From Zeimonas sp036675585 (GTDB taxonomy: Bacteria > Pseudomonadota > Gammaproteobacteria > Burkholderiales > Burkholderiaceae_E), in contig JAKFES010000194.1 of NCBI GenBank assembly GCA_036675585.1, forward strand, positions 1-24,783: DNA of 24,783 nt, in the 5' to 3' direction. This document shows, one piece after another, positions 16,380 to 24,086 of the stretch (position 1 is the stretch's first letter; every line of letters begins with the position of its first letter). The notes under the pieces are model-generated. The model saw only the letters and a program-made list of their open reading frames with translations. It searched no databases and was not told the DNA's origin. Both the position numbers and the translations under genes were made by a program.

Positions 16380-17518
16380 CAGATGATCTCCAGCTCCGCC
16401 TTCAGGCTGCCCGCGGCCTTGAGCGCCTGAAGAATCGCGATCAGGTCCTGCGGAGTCGCACCGAGACTGTTCAGGGCCTTCACCACGTCGGGCAGCTTCG
16501 CCGACCCCTCGAGCATGTGCATCGACCCGCCGTCCTGGCGGATCTCGATATCGGCTCTTTCGGCCACGACGGTCGAACCTTTAGAGAACGGCCCGGGCTG
16601 GCTGACCATCGGCGTCGCCTGCACGGTGACGGAGAGGTTGCCGTGCGCCACCGCGCTCGGTGCGAGCGTCACCGACTGGTTCATCACGACCGAACCCGTG
16701 CGCGCGTTGACGATCACCCGTGCGAGCGGCTGCGCGAGTCGCACGTCGAGGTTCTCGAGCCCGGCGAGGAACGGCACGCGCATCGCCGGGTCCGCCGGCA
16801 TCTGCACGCGGATCACGCGCGCATCGAGCGGCTGCGCGATCGGCGCCGTCGCGCCGGATCCCGGCAGCACGCTCGCGTTGATCGCTTCGGCAACGCGATG
16901 CGCGGTGGCGAAATCGGTCTGGTTCAGCTCGATGTGGACGACATCGGACGCCAGCGTGTGGTTCGGCACTGCGCGTTCGACGGTGGCCCCGCCCGGCACG
17001 CGCCCGGCGCTCAGGTGATTGATCTGCACCTTGCTGCCCGCCGCCGACGCGCCCGCGCCGCCGACGACGAGATTGCCCTGCGCCATCGCGTAGACCTGGC
17101 CGTCGGCGCCGCGCAGCGGCGTGAGCAGCAGCGTCCCGCCGCGCAGGCTCTTGGCGTTGCCGAGCGACGACACCGTCACGTCGATCGCCTGGCCGGGTTG
17201 CGCGTACGGCGGCAGTTGCGTGGTGACCATCACCGCGGCGGCGTTGCGCAACTGCGGCGTGATGCCCGGTGGCAGCTGCACGCCCAGCTGCGAGAGCATC
17301 GACTGCAGGCTCTGCACGGTGAACGGTGCCTGCGTCGTCTGGTCGCCGCTGCCGTCGAGCCCGACGACGAGCCCGTAGCCGATCAGCTGGTTCGCGCGCA
17401 CGCCCTGGATCGAAGCCAGCTCCTTCACGCGATCGGCGTGCGCCGGGATCGCGGCGAGCGCGCACAACGCCAGTGCGGCACACCGGACGGCCACCCGCGG
17501 CCGGAAAATTCGCATCAT
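16379..17518 (-). CDS. flgI: Flagellar P-ring protein FlgI
   Basis: Forms the periplasmic P ring that acts as a bushing for the rod in the peptidoglycan layer. The 379-residue protein has a Sec signal peptide ending near AIPAHA, then the strongly conserved DRVKELASIQGVRANQLIGY and GLVVGLDGSGDQT. The C-terminus has VKALNSLGATPQDLIAILQ, also a hallmark. Start choice: an ATG at 17518 is used, with AAGGA 12 nt upstream; the ATG at 17530 touches that ribosome site and 17515 is a second in-frame ATG. It lies 29 nt after flgH. FlgA encoded nearby is its folding chaperone. Confidence 0.96.
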   Translation of the reverse strand: MMRIFRPRVAVRCAALALCALAAIPAHADRVKELASIQGVRANQLIGYGLVVGLDGSGDQTTQAPFTVQSLQSMLSQLGVQLPPGITPQLRNAAAVMVTTQLPPYAQPGQAIDVTVSSLGNAKSLRGGTLLLTPLRGADGQVYAMAQGNLVVGGAGASAAGSKVQINHLSAGRVPGGATVERAVPNHTLASDVVHIELNQTDFATAHRVAEAINASVLPGSGATAPIAQPLDARVIRVQMPADPAMRVPFLAGLENLDVRLAQPLARVIVNARTGSVVMNQSVTLAPSAVAHGNLSVTVQATPMVSQPGPFSKGSTVVAERADIEIRQDGGSMHMLEGSAKLPDVVKALNSLGATPQDLIAILQALKAAGSLKAELEII

Positions 17519-17547
17519 CGTCGAACCCATTCCTTTGCCGGCATCGC

Positions 17548-18264
17548 TCAGATCGGCAGGAAACTGAGGAAGAAGCGCGCGAGCCACCCGACCGTCTGCG
17601 CGTGGTCGATGTCGCCGCGGCCGCGCACCTCGAGCCGCGCATCGGCCACGCGGGTCGACGACACGAGGTTGCCGGGCAGCAGCGTCGCCGGATCGACGAC
17701 GCCCGAGAAGCGCAGCACCTCGACGTTCTGGTTGATCCCGACCTGCTTCTCGCCGGAAACGACGAGGTTGCCGTTGGGCAGCACGTCGACGACGGTGACG
17801 GTGATCGTTCCCGAGAACGCGTTGTCGGCGCCCGTCTCGCCCTTGCCCTCGAACGTGTTGGTCGAACTGCCGGCAACGCCGAGCTTCGGCAGCAGGCTCG
17901 ACGTGGGCGACCTGAACGGCAGCCGGCCGATGCTCGCGTCGACCGATGCGTTGCGGTCGACCGAGCTGTTCGAGCTGCTGCGCGCCGACGTCTTCTCCTG
18001 GATCTGGATCGTCAGGATGTCGCCGACCAGCCGCGCGCGACGATCCTCGAACAGCCCGCGAAAGCTCGACGGGTGGTAGATCGCGCCGTTGGCCACCGGC
18101 GCACGCGCCGCGCTCGCCGCGGCGACCGTGGCCGACGTCGGCGGGGGGCGCACGCTCGTGGGCTCGAGCACGTGCACGCTCGGGGTCGTCATGCACCCGG
18201 CGAGCACGGCTGTGCCGAGCGCGAGCGCGAAGGATACGAGTCGACGCCTCACGAGTGCACTCAC
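17548..18264 (-). CDS. flgH: Flagellar L-ring lipoprotein FlgH (GTG start)
   Basis: Outer-membrane lipoprotein that forms the L ring. The 238-residue protein has a lipoprotein signal peptide with lipobox LAGC (Cys near residue 24). It is followed by a linker, then GAIYHPSSFRGLFEDRRARLVGDILTIQIQEKT and NVEVLRFSGVVDPATLLPGN, all FlgH signatures, ending GWLARFFLSFLPI. No ATG is available at the right place. The GTG at 18264 overlaps the flgG stop (GTGA) and gives a normal-length signal peptide; a second GTG at 18252 is the alternative. Length is close to E. coli FlgH (232). Confidence 0.94.
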   Translation of the reverse strand: MSALVRRRLVSFALALGTAVLAGCMTTPSVHVLEPTSVRPPPTSATVAAASAARAPVANGAIYHPSSFRGLFEDRRARLVGDILTIQIQEKTSARSSSNSSVDRNASVDASIGRLPFRSPTSSLLPKLGVAGSSTNTFEGKGETGADNAFSGTITVTVVDVLPNGNLVVSGEKQVGINQNVEVLRFSGVVDPATLLPGNLVSSTRVADARLEVRGRGDIDHAQTVGWLARFFLSFLPI

Positions 18265-19043
18265 AGTTGCGACAACCGCGCGAGCATCTGGTCGGAGGTC
18301 TGGATCGACTTCGAGTTGATCTCGTACGCACGCTGCGTCTGGATCATCGCGACCAGCTCCTCGACGACGTTGACGTTCGAGGTCTCGACGTAGCCCTGGT
18401 TGATCAGCCCCGCGCCGTTGTTGCCCGGCGTGCCGATCGTCGGCGCGCCCGAGGCGGCGGTTTCGTGGAACACGTTCTGGCCGCGCGGGTCGAGGCCGGC
18501 CGGATTCACGAACGTCGCCAGCTGCACCTGCCCGACCTGGACCGGGTTCGGTTGCCCGGCCTGCATCACCGAGACGACGCCGTCGGCGCCGATCGTCACG
18601 CTGATCGCGTTCGGCGGAATCACGATCGGCGGCGACATCGGCATGCCGTTGGAAGTGACGAGCTGGCCGGTCGCGTCGACCCGGAACGACCCGTCGCGCG
18701 TGTAAGCGACGGTGCCGTCGGGCATCTGCAGGCTGAAGAAGCCGTTGCCGTCGATCGCCATGTCGAAGGTGTTGCCGGTCTGCTGCAGGTTGCCTTGCGT
18801 GAACAGACGCGCGGTGGCCACCGGGCGCACGCCGGTGCCCACCTGCAGGCCGGTGGGAAGCTGGTTCTGCTGCGTTTCCTGGCCGCCCGCCTGACGCATG
18901 TTCTGGTACAGCAGGTCCTCGAAAACCGCGTGCGAACGCTTGTAGCCGTTCGTGCTGACGTTGGCCAGGTTGTGCGAGATCGTGTCGAGCTGGAGTTGCT
19001 GGGCATCGAGCCCGGTCTTGGCGATCCACAGCGAGCGAATCAT
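18261..19043 (-). CDS. flgG: Flagellar distal rod protein FlgG
   Basis: Builds the distal rod. The 260-residue length matches E. coli FlgG exactly. The N-terminus has DTISHNLANVSTNGYKRSHA (near residue 20), the rod/hook-protein signature. The centre has FDMAIDGNGFFSLQMPDGT and AYTRDGSFRVD, and the C-terminus has VVEELVAMIQTQRAYEINSK. AAAGGAA lies about 7 nt before the ATG. It overlaps flgH by 4 nt and follows flgF by 31 nt. Confidence 0.97.
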   Translation of the reverse strand: MIRSLWIAKTGLDAQQLQLDTISHNLANVSTNGYKRSHAVFEDLLYQNMRQAGGQETQQNQLPTGLQVGTGVRPVATARLFTQGNLQQTGNTFDMAIDGNGFFSLQMPDGTVAYTRDGSFRVDATGQLVTSNGMPMSPPIVIPPNAISVTIGADGVVSVMQAGQPNPVQVGQVQLATFVNPAGLDPRGQNVFHETAASGAPTIGTPGNNGAGLINQGYVETSNVNVVEELVAMIQTQRAYEINSKSIQTSDQMLARLSQL

Positions 19044-19074
19044 GTTCGGTTCCTTTTTCGGCGCCGCCAGGCGA

Positions 19075-19812
19075 TCAACCCTTCAGCGACAGCAGCTGAG
19101 CGGCCTTCTGCTCGTTTCCTTCGGCTGTCTGCAGCATTCGCATCTGCATCTCGAACTGCCGCGCGAGCGCGATCATTCCGACCATCGACTCGACGACGTT
19201 GACGTTGCTGCCCTCGATCGAGCCGGCGACGATGCGCACCGATTCGTCGGCCGGCGCGGCGTCGCCCGCGCGCAGGCGAACGAGCCCGTCGGCCTCCTTG
19301 CGCAGTTCGTCGAGTGGCGGATTGACCAGCTTCAGCCGACCCACCTGGAACGGCGGCTGGTGGCCGATGCGCGCGCTCACCGTGCCGTCGCCGCCGATCG
19401 ACGCCTCGGCGCCCGGCGGAACCGTCAGCGGGCCGCCGTCGCCGAGCACGACCTGGCCGCGCCGGTTGCGCAGCGTCCCGTCGGCGCCGACTTCCAGCGC
19501 TCCATCGCGCGTATACGCTTCCTCGCCGGCGGCGTCCTGCACCGCGAACCAGCCCTCGCCGGCGATCGCGACGTCGAGCGCACGCCCGGTCTGCCGGATC
19601 GGCCCCGACCCCGCGTCGAATCCGGCGCTGGCCTCGAGTGCCCACACGCGCGTCGTCGCCGCACCGGGCTGCTCGCCGGGCACTGCCCGAAACGCCATCC
19701 GGTCGGCGCGAAAACCGTCGGTATTGCCGTTGGCGAGGTTGTGCGCGAGCGCGTCCTGGCGCTGCATCAGCGCCTTGGCCCCGCTCATCGACAGATAGAT
19801 CATCCGGTCCAT
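19075..19812 (-). CDS. flgF: Flagellar proximal rod protein FlgF
   Basis: Proximal rod component, 245 residues (E. coli 251). The start DRMIYLSMSGAKALMQRQDA matches the family pattern 'MD..IY..M.ga', which supports the ATG at 19812 rather than the one at 19803. HNLANGNTDGFRADRMAF is the rod motif, and the C-terminus has NVNVVESMVGMIALARQFEM. GGAAG precedes the start at about 7 nt. The 64-nt gap from flgE is the widest inside the operon and contains a hairpin. Confidence 0.95.
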   Translation of the reverse strand: MDRMIYLSMSGAKALMQRQDALAHNLANGNTDGFRADRMAFRAVPGEQPGAATTRVWALEASAGFDAGSGPIRQTGRALDVAIAGEGWFAVQDAAGEEAYTRDGALEVGADGTLRNRRGQVVLGDGGPLTVPPGAEASIGGDGTVSARIGHQPPFQVGRLKLVNPPLDELRKEADGLVRLRAGDAAPADESVRIVAGSIEGSNVNVVESMVGMIALARQFEMQMRMLQTAEGNEQKAAQLLSLKG

Positions 19813-19825
19813 TTCGTCTTCCGCT

Positions 19826-19860
19826 GCCCGGTCGCCGCGCTTTCGGGCGAAGCGCCGGGC
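19826..19860 (-). other. Intra-operon hairpin between flgE and flgF
   Basis: GCCCGG (19826-19831) pairs with CCGGGC (19855-19860). Inside, CGCTT (19838-19842) pairs with AAGCG (19850-19854) around a 7-nt loop, leaving a 6-nt bulge on one side. It lies in the only sizeable gap of the operon and could attenuate transcription or protect an mRNA end after flgE. No T-run follows, so a strong intrinsic terminator is unlikely. Confidence 0.4.
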
Positions 19861-19876
19861 GTCCCGATCGATTCCA

Positions 19877-21115
19877 TCAACGCAGGTTCACGATCGTCTG
19901 CATGACCTGGTCCTGCGTGCGGATCGTCTGCGCATTCGCCTGGTAGACGCGCTGCGCGGTGATCATGTTCACGAGCTCGGCGGTGAGATCGACGTTCGAT
20001 TGCTCGAGCGCCCCCGACTGGATCACCCCGAGGCTGCCCGCACCGGGGCTGCCGGCCATCGGCGAACCCGAATCGGCCGTTTCGGCCCACTGGTTTCCGC
20101 CGAGCGGCTGCAGCCCTTGCGGGTTCGTGAAGTTCACGAGCACGACACGGCCCTGCGCGAGCGTCTGGCCGTTCGTGTAGCGCGAGATCACGGTGCCGTC
20201 CGAGGCGATCGAGAAACCCGCCAGGCGCCCGGCGGCGTAGCCGTCCTGCGAGAGCTCGGACACCGAGAACGGCGAACCGAACTGCGTGATGTCGGACAGA
20301 TCGAAGGGCACCGTCATGATTCCGCTCGGCGAGACCGCGGTGGAGACGGGAACGTCGACGCTCAGCGACGTCGGCGACGCGGCAGTGAGCTTGCCGTTGG
20401 CACCGAAGCCGAAGGTCGCCAGCGGCGGGTCTCCAGGGGCACCGACGAGGGCGCCGTCGGCCGCGGCGTAGGCCTCCCAGGTGTTGTCGCTCACCTTGCG
20501 GAAGTACACCGCGACGGTGTGCTCGGCGCCCTGCGAATCGTAGACCGCGATCGACGTCGCGCCGTTGTAGCTGGTTCCGTCGGAGATGCTGAACGGGTTC
20601 GCGGGATCGGCGTCGGCGGTTCGTGCATCGAGGTTCAGTGTCATCGCGCCCGACGTCGTCGCCCGCGGCGCCACGTCACCGGTCTGCAGCCGCAGCTCGG
20701 TCGGCGCGCCGGCGGTCACGCGCCCGTTGGCGTCGGCCGGATACCCGGTGAGCCGACCGCCCTGCGCGTTGACCAGGTACCCGTCGCGGTCGAGCTGGAA
20801 CTGTCCGTTGCGCGTGTACGTCAGCTCGCCGCCGTTCGACATCCGGAAGAAACCGCGACCGTTGATCGCCATGTCGAGCGCGCTGTTCGTCGTGCTGATG
20901 TCGCCCTGCGTGAACTGCTGCGTGATCGCCGCGACGCTCACGCCGATTCCGTTGTAGTGCGCGCCCGCGCCGTACAGCGACGTGGCGTAGATGTCGGCGA
21001 ACTCCGCGCGCGATGCCTTCGCGCCGACCGTGTTGCTGTTCGCCACGTTGTTGCCGATCACGTCGAGGTTGCGCGCCGCGGCGTTCAGCCCGCTCAGGCC
21101 CTGCTGGAAAGACAT
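19877..21115 (-). CDS. flgE: Flagellar hook protein FlgE
   Basis: Subunit of the flagellar hook, the universal joint. The 412-residue protein (E. coli 402) starts SFQQGLSGLNAAARNLDVIG and carries NNVANSNTVGAKASRAEFAD, with Ala at a position where many hook proteins have Phe (NTVGFK). LDMAINGRGFFRM and LTYTRNGQFQLD follow. The C-terminal SNVDLTAELVNMITAQRVYQAN and the final VMQTIVNLR are typical of FlgE. AAGGAG lies about 8 nt before the ATG. Its length and secretion are controlled by FlgD and by a ruler protein not in this window. Confidence 0.97.
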   Translation of the reverse strand: MSFQQGLSGLNAAARNLDVIGNNVANSNTVGAKASRAEFADIYATSLYGAGAHYNGIGVSVAAITQQFTQGDISTTNSALDMAINGRGFFRMSNGGELTYTRNGQFQLDRDGYLVNAQGGRLTGYPADANGRVTAGAPTELRLQTGDVAPRATTSGAMTLNLDARTADADPANPFSISDGTSYNGATSIAVYDSQGAEHTVAVYFRKVSDNTWEAYAAADGALVGAPGDPPLATFGFGANGKLTAASPTSLSVDVPVSTAVSPSGIMTVPFDLSDITQFGSPFSVSELSQDGYAAGRLAGFSIASDGTVISRYTNGQTLAQGRVVLVNFTNPQGLQPLGGNQWAETADSGSPMAGSPGAGSLGVIQSGALEQSNVDLTAELVNMITAQRVYQANAQTIRTQDQVMQTIVNLR

Positions 21116-21151
21116 GCGGTACTCCTTGCGTAAGAGGGGGTCGACTGCGGA

Positions 21152-21901
21152 TCAGAGAACGGCGCGGATCGCCGACGCCGGCACCGACGCGCGCCCGACG
21201 AGCTCGAGCCGTGCACCGCCTGCGGCCTGATTCACGCCGTGCACGCGCGCGGACACCAGCGCGCGCACCTGCGATTCGCCGCCGCCCTCGTCGATTCCGT
21301 AGGCGCGCAGCGTGTAGTTGCCCGGCGGCACCGCCCGCCCGTCGGCGTCGACGCCGTCCCAGTCGAAGGTATGCACGCCGGCCTCGGGTTCGGCGTAGTC
21401 GCGCGCCTGCACGATGCGACCCGACGCATCGACGATCTCGAGGCGCACGGCGCGCGCCGGCGCGGCGATCTCGAAACCGACGCGCACCGACTTCGCGCCG
21501 GAGACGTCGACGTCGGGCATCGTCGGATCGTTGCCCGGGATGCCCGCATCGCCGTCGCTCCAGGCGAACTGGTCGCCCTCGACGAGCACCTGGCGCCCGA
21601 GCAGACCGACGGCCGACAGCGGCGAAACCGCGGTCGAAGCCGATGCCACTTTCGTCATCGACGCGTTCAACTGCTCGATGCCGCGCACGGTGTTGATCTG
21701 CGCGAGCTGGCTGGTGACCTGCGCGTTGTCCAGCGGATTCAGCGGATCCTGATTGCGCATCTGCGCGACCAGCAGCTTCAGGAAGCGGTCTTCGGTGCCG
21801 GCGGCGGTATCGGTGCCGTCGGCGGGCGCGCCGTAGGCGGCGGCCGCGGCGTTCGCTGCGGCCCCCCGTTGAGCGGCGTCGTTCTGCGTGCTGGGGATCA
21901 T
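21152..21901 (-). CDS. flgD: Hook assembly scaffold (hook cap) protein FlgD
   Basis: Caps the hook during assembly and is left out of the finished organelle. In 249 residues (E. coli 231) it has an Ala-rich N-terminus, the conserved RFLKLLVAQMRNQDPLNPLD block (about 38-57), NAQVTSQLAQINTVRGIEQLN, and a C-terminal FlgD Ig-like/Tudor region (LEIVDASGRIVQARDY; FDWDGVDADGRAVPPGNYTL). GGAAA lies about 7 nt before the ATG. It is 22 nt downstream of flgC and 36 nt upstream of flgE. Confidence 0.96.
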   Translation of the reverse strand: MIPSTQNDAAQRGAAANAAAAAYGAPADGTDTAAGTEDRFLKLLVAQMRNQDPLNPLDNAQVTSQLAQINTVRGIEQLNASMTKVASASTAVSPLSAVGLLGRQVLVEGDQFAWSDGDAGIPGNDPTMPDVDVSGAKSVRVGFEIAAPARAVRLEIVDASGRIVQARDYAEPEAGVHTFDWDGVDADGRAVPPGNYTLRAYGIDEGGGESQVRALVSARVHGVNQAAGGARLELVGRASVPASAIRAVL

Positions 21902-21923
21902 TCGGGTTTCCGGTGGAGCAGCA

Positions 21924-22334
21924 TCACTGGCCGAGCTGCAGCGTCTTCAGTGCGAGCTGCTGCGTCGTGTTCATCACTTCGATGTTGTTCTGGTACGAGC
22001 GCGACGCCGAGATCATGTCGACCATCTGCTCGACCACGTTGACGTTGCTCTGCGTGACGTACCCTTCGGCGTCGGCGAGCGGATGCGCGGGATCGTGCAA
22101 CCGCTTGCCGGGCGTTGCGTCCTCGATCACGTCGGCCACGCGCACGCCGACCTGCGCCGCCCCGGTGCCGCCCGTCGGCTGCGCCTGAAAAACGACCTGA
22201 CGCGCCTTGTACGATTGGCCGTCGGGTCCGGCGACGCTGTCGGCATTGGCCAGGTTGGACGCGACGACGTTCAGCCGCTGGCTTTGCGCGGACACCGCGC
22301 TGCCCGAGATCCCGAGAATGTCCAGTAGCGACAT
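21924..22334 (-). CDS. flgC: Flagellar proximal rod protein FlgC
   Basis: Proximal rod subunit, 136 residues (E. coli 134). It starts SLLDILGISGSAVSAQSQR with NVVASNLANADS, the rod motif, and ends NVNVVEQMVDMISASRSYQNN...ALKTLQLGQ, as expected for FlgC. The ribosome site AAGGAGG lies about 7 nt before the ATG and is the strongest of the operon, which suits a second cistron needing high output. The gap from flgB is 16 nt. Confidence 0.97.
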   Translation of the reverse strand: MSLLDILGISGSAVSAQSQRLNVVASNLANADSVAGPDGQSYKARQVVFQAQPTGGTGAAQVGVRVADVIEDATPGKRLHDPAHPLADAEGYVTQSNVNVVEQMVDMISASRSYQNNIEVMNTTQQLALKTLQLGQ

Positions 22335-22350
22335 CGCCTCCCTCCTTCGT

Positions 22351-22761
22351 TCAATCGCCGCGGATCGCGCTGAGCACGTTGCGCACGTTGCCGTTGATGA
22401 AGCGCAGCGTCGCCTCGTAGCGCAACGAGTTGTCGGCGAAGCTGGCGCGTTCGCGGTCGAGATCGACCGTGTTGCGGTCGATCGACGGTTGTTGCGGGGT
22501 GCGCCACAGCATCGACGGATGCGACGAAGACTGCGATGCACCGATCGGCAGGAAGCCTTTCGACGAATCGACACGCGCGCCGTGCGAAACGCCCGGGTCG
22601 GATACGGCACGCTGCAAGGCCTGCCCGAAATCGAAATCGCGCGCCTGGTAGTTCGGCGTATCGGCGTTCGCGATGTTCGAGGCAAGCACTTGCTGGCGCT
22701 GGGCGCGCAGCGCGAGCGCCTCGCCCTGGAACTGCAGCGTGCCGGTGATCCGATCGAGCAT
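22351..22761 (-). CDS. flgB: Flagellar proximal rod protein FlgB
   Basis: Proximal rod subunit joining the MS ring/export gate to the rod, 136 residues (E. coli 138). LDRITGTLQFQGEALALRAQ is followed by LASNIANADTPNYQARDFDF, the rod motif, and the C-terminus has TLRFINGNVRNVLSAIRGD. It is the first gene of the flgBCDEFGHIJKL run. Its upstream region is shared with divergent flgA. Confidence 0.97.
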   Translation of the reverse strand: MLDRITGTLQFQGEALALRAQRQQVLASNIANADTPNYQARDFDFGQALQRAVSDPGVSHGARVDSSKGFLPIGASQSSSHPSMLWRTPQQPSIDRNTVDLDRERASFADNSLRYEATLRFINGNVRNVLSAIRGD

Positions 22762-22891
22762 CTCGCACCTCGTGTTTTTCCGATTGCTGCCGATTATTCG
22801 GTGCGGGCCTCGCGCGAATGCCCCGATAAGAACGGACTTTGTCCCGCATCTCCGGGCACGGGGCGGTGCGCGGCGACCGTAGGCTGCGCAC
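22762..22891. promoter_or_regulatory. Divergent control region between flgB and flgA
   Basis: A 130-bp gap that must hold promoters for the rod/hook operon and for flgA. On the minus strand AATAAT (22798-22793) could be a -10 for flgB, 31 nt before its ATG. On the plus strand CCCGATAA (22822-22829) resembles the sigma-28 -10 but lacks a -35 partner 11 bp upstream. No sigma-54 element with correct GG/GC spacing was found. The weak core elements suggest an activator-dependent class II promoter, such as one driven by FlhDC, but no FlhDC box was verified. Confidence 0.5.
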
Positions 22892-23683
22892 ATGGACTCG
22901 TCGATCCGCCTTCGCCGCTCATTTCGTGCCGCCGCGCTCGCGTCGCTGTTCGCCGCGGCGACGTCGGCGGCCGCCGCTTCGGCGCCGAACGTCTCCGCGC
23001 CGCCCTCGCCGCTGCTCGATGCCGCGCCGCAGTTGCAGCGCTGGCTCGAGGAATCGGCGGCCGCGACGTGGACGACGCACCCGGCCGGCGAGACCGGCGA
23101 AACCAGCCCCGGGGGTTCGGCGGGCGAAGGGCTGCGCATCGAAGTGCGCGTCGAGCGCCTCGATGCGCGCGTTCGGCTCGCGCCGTGCGCGCGCATCGAA
23201 CCGTTCCTGCCGCCCAACGCCAGGCTCTGGGGACGCAGCTACGTCGGCGTTCGCTGCGCGCAGGGCGCGTCGTGGTCGACGATGATTCCGGTCACGGTCT
23301 CGGTGTACGGGCCTGCGCTCGTCGCGAACCTCCCATTGCCGATGGGCGCATTGCCGCGCCCCGACGACTTCCGGATCGAGGAGATCGACTGGACCCGTTC
23401 GACCGGCGTTCCGGTTTCGGATCCCGCCTTGCTCGAGGGCCGTTCGCTCGGCCGGCCGCTGTCGGCGGGGCAGGTCCTGCGCGCCAACGACCTGCGCGTC
23501 CCGCAGACGGTGACGGCGGGCGATCCGGTCCGCATCCGGATGGTCGGCGCCGGATTCAGCATCTCGGCCAGCGGCTTCGCGATGGCGGGTGCCGGAGAAG
23601 GCCAGTCATTGCGTGTGCGTACCGAAAGCGGCAGGATGCTGGTCGGCACCGTGCGCGACCGGACCGTCGAGGTGCGACTCTGA
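22892..23683 (+). CDS. flgA: Flagellar P-ring assembly chaperone FlgA
   Basis: Periplasmic chaperone for FlgI during P-ring formation. The 263-residue protein has a Sec signal peptide (RLRRSFRAAALASLFAAAT, cleavage near residue 30), a Ser/Pro/Gly-rich variable part, and a SAF-domain C-terminus. The latter shows LEGRSLGRPLSAGQVLRANDL and QTVTAGDPVRIRMVGAGFSI, ending GTVRDRTVEVRL, all characteristic of FlgA. It is somewhat longer than E. coli FlgA (219) because of the N-terminal linker. Only a weak ribosome site (TAGG) precedes the ATG. It is divergent from flgB and 79 nt upstream of flgM. Confidence 0.94.
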   Translation: MDSSIRLRRSFRAAALASLFAAATSAAAASAPNVSAPPSPLLDAAPQLQRWLEESAAATWTTHPAGETGETSPGGSAGEGLRIEVRVERLDARVRLAPCARIEPFLPPNARLWGRSYVGVRCAQGASWSTMIPVTVSVYGPALVANLPLPMGALPRPDDFRIEEIDWTRSTGVPVSDPALLEGRSLGRPLSAGQVLRANDLRVPQTVTAGDPVRIRMVGAGFSISASGFAMAGAGEGQSLRVRTESGRMLVGTVRDRTVEVRL

Positions 23684-23691
23684 TCGCGCGC

Positions 23692-23718
23692 TCAAGTTCG
23701 GCAGATTCGGGCCGAAAC
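23692..23718 (+). promoter_or_regulatory. Sigma-28 (FliA) promoter of flgM-flgN
   Basis: TCAAGTTC (23692-23699), an 11-bp spacer, and GCCGAAAC (23711-23718) match the sigma-28 consensus TAAAGTTT-N11-GCCGATAA at 6 of 8 positions in each box, with exact spacing. It begins 8 nt after the flgA stop. The expected transcription start is near 23725, giving a leader of about 38 nt. It would make flgM-flgN a class III transcription unit under the sigma factor that FlgM inhibits. Confidence 0.75.
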
Positions 23719-23727
23719 TCCCGACAT

Positions 23728-23743
23728 CCGGAATCCGTTCCGG
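23728..23743 (+). other. Small hairpin in the predicted flgM leader
   Basis: CCGGAA (23728-23733) and TTCCGG (23738-23743) form a 6-bp stem with a 4-nt loop. It would sit 2-3 nt from the predicted 5' end of the sigma-28 transcript and 7 nt before the AGGGGA ribosome site, so it may protect the 5' end or tune translation. Confidence 0.4.
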
Positions 23744-23762
23744 GTTCGATAGGGGAATCGCC

Positions 23763-24086
23763 ATGAAAATCGGCAAACCCGCTGATCTCCAGCAAACCGA
23801 CGCGCTGTCGCGCCCCGGTCAACCGGCCGCGGGCGTCGTATCCGGCACGAGCCGCTCCGACGCGGTCGAGAAGGCCGCCGCGGCCGATGCCGTCCGGCTG
23901 TCGCACACGTCGCGCAACCTCGCTGCCGAAGGGGCAGCCGACGAGATGCCGGTGCGCGCCGCGAAAGTGGCCGAAGTGCAGGCGGCGATCCGCGAGGGCC
24001 GCTTCCAGGTCGACACGCACGCGGTCGCCGACAAGATGATCGAGCAGGCGGCCGAGCTGCTCGAGACGCTGTCGCGGCGCAAATGA
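23763..24086 (+). CDS. flgM: Anti-sigma-28 factor FlgM
   Basis: Binds and holds sigma-28 (FliA) until the hook is complete, then is exported through the flagellar apparatus to release late-gene transcription. The 107-residue protein (E. coli/Salmonella 97) has a low-complexity N-terminal half and a conserved sigma-binding C-terminal half: RAAKVAEVQAAIREGRFQVD, then AVADKMIEQAAELLETL. AGGGGA (23751-23756) is 6 nt before the ATG. Its stop overlaps the flgN start (ATGA). A matched sigma-28 promoter lies upstream, implying the usual autoregulatory loop. Confidence 0.95.
   Translation: MKIGKPADLQQTDALSRPGQPAAGVVSGTSRSDAVEKAAAADAVRLSHTSRNLAAEGAADEMPVRAAKVAEVQAAIREGRFQVDTHAVADKMIEQAAELLETLSRRK

Noticed and set aside
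17519..17530. Alternative FlgI start at 17530
   Set aside because: The AAGGA ribosome site directly touches this ATG, too close to serve it; the ATG at 17518 is better placed.
22803..22829. Possible sigma-28 promoter toward flgA using CCCGATAA
   Set aside because: The bases 11 bp upstream (GCGGGCCT) have no resemblance to TAAAGTTT.
22845..22880. Possible sigma-54 promoter toward flgA (GGGCACGGGGCGGTGC)
   Set aside because: The distance between the GG and GC elements is one base too long, and the -12 element lacks TTGC.
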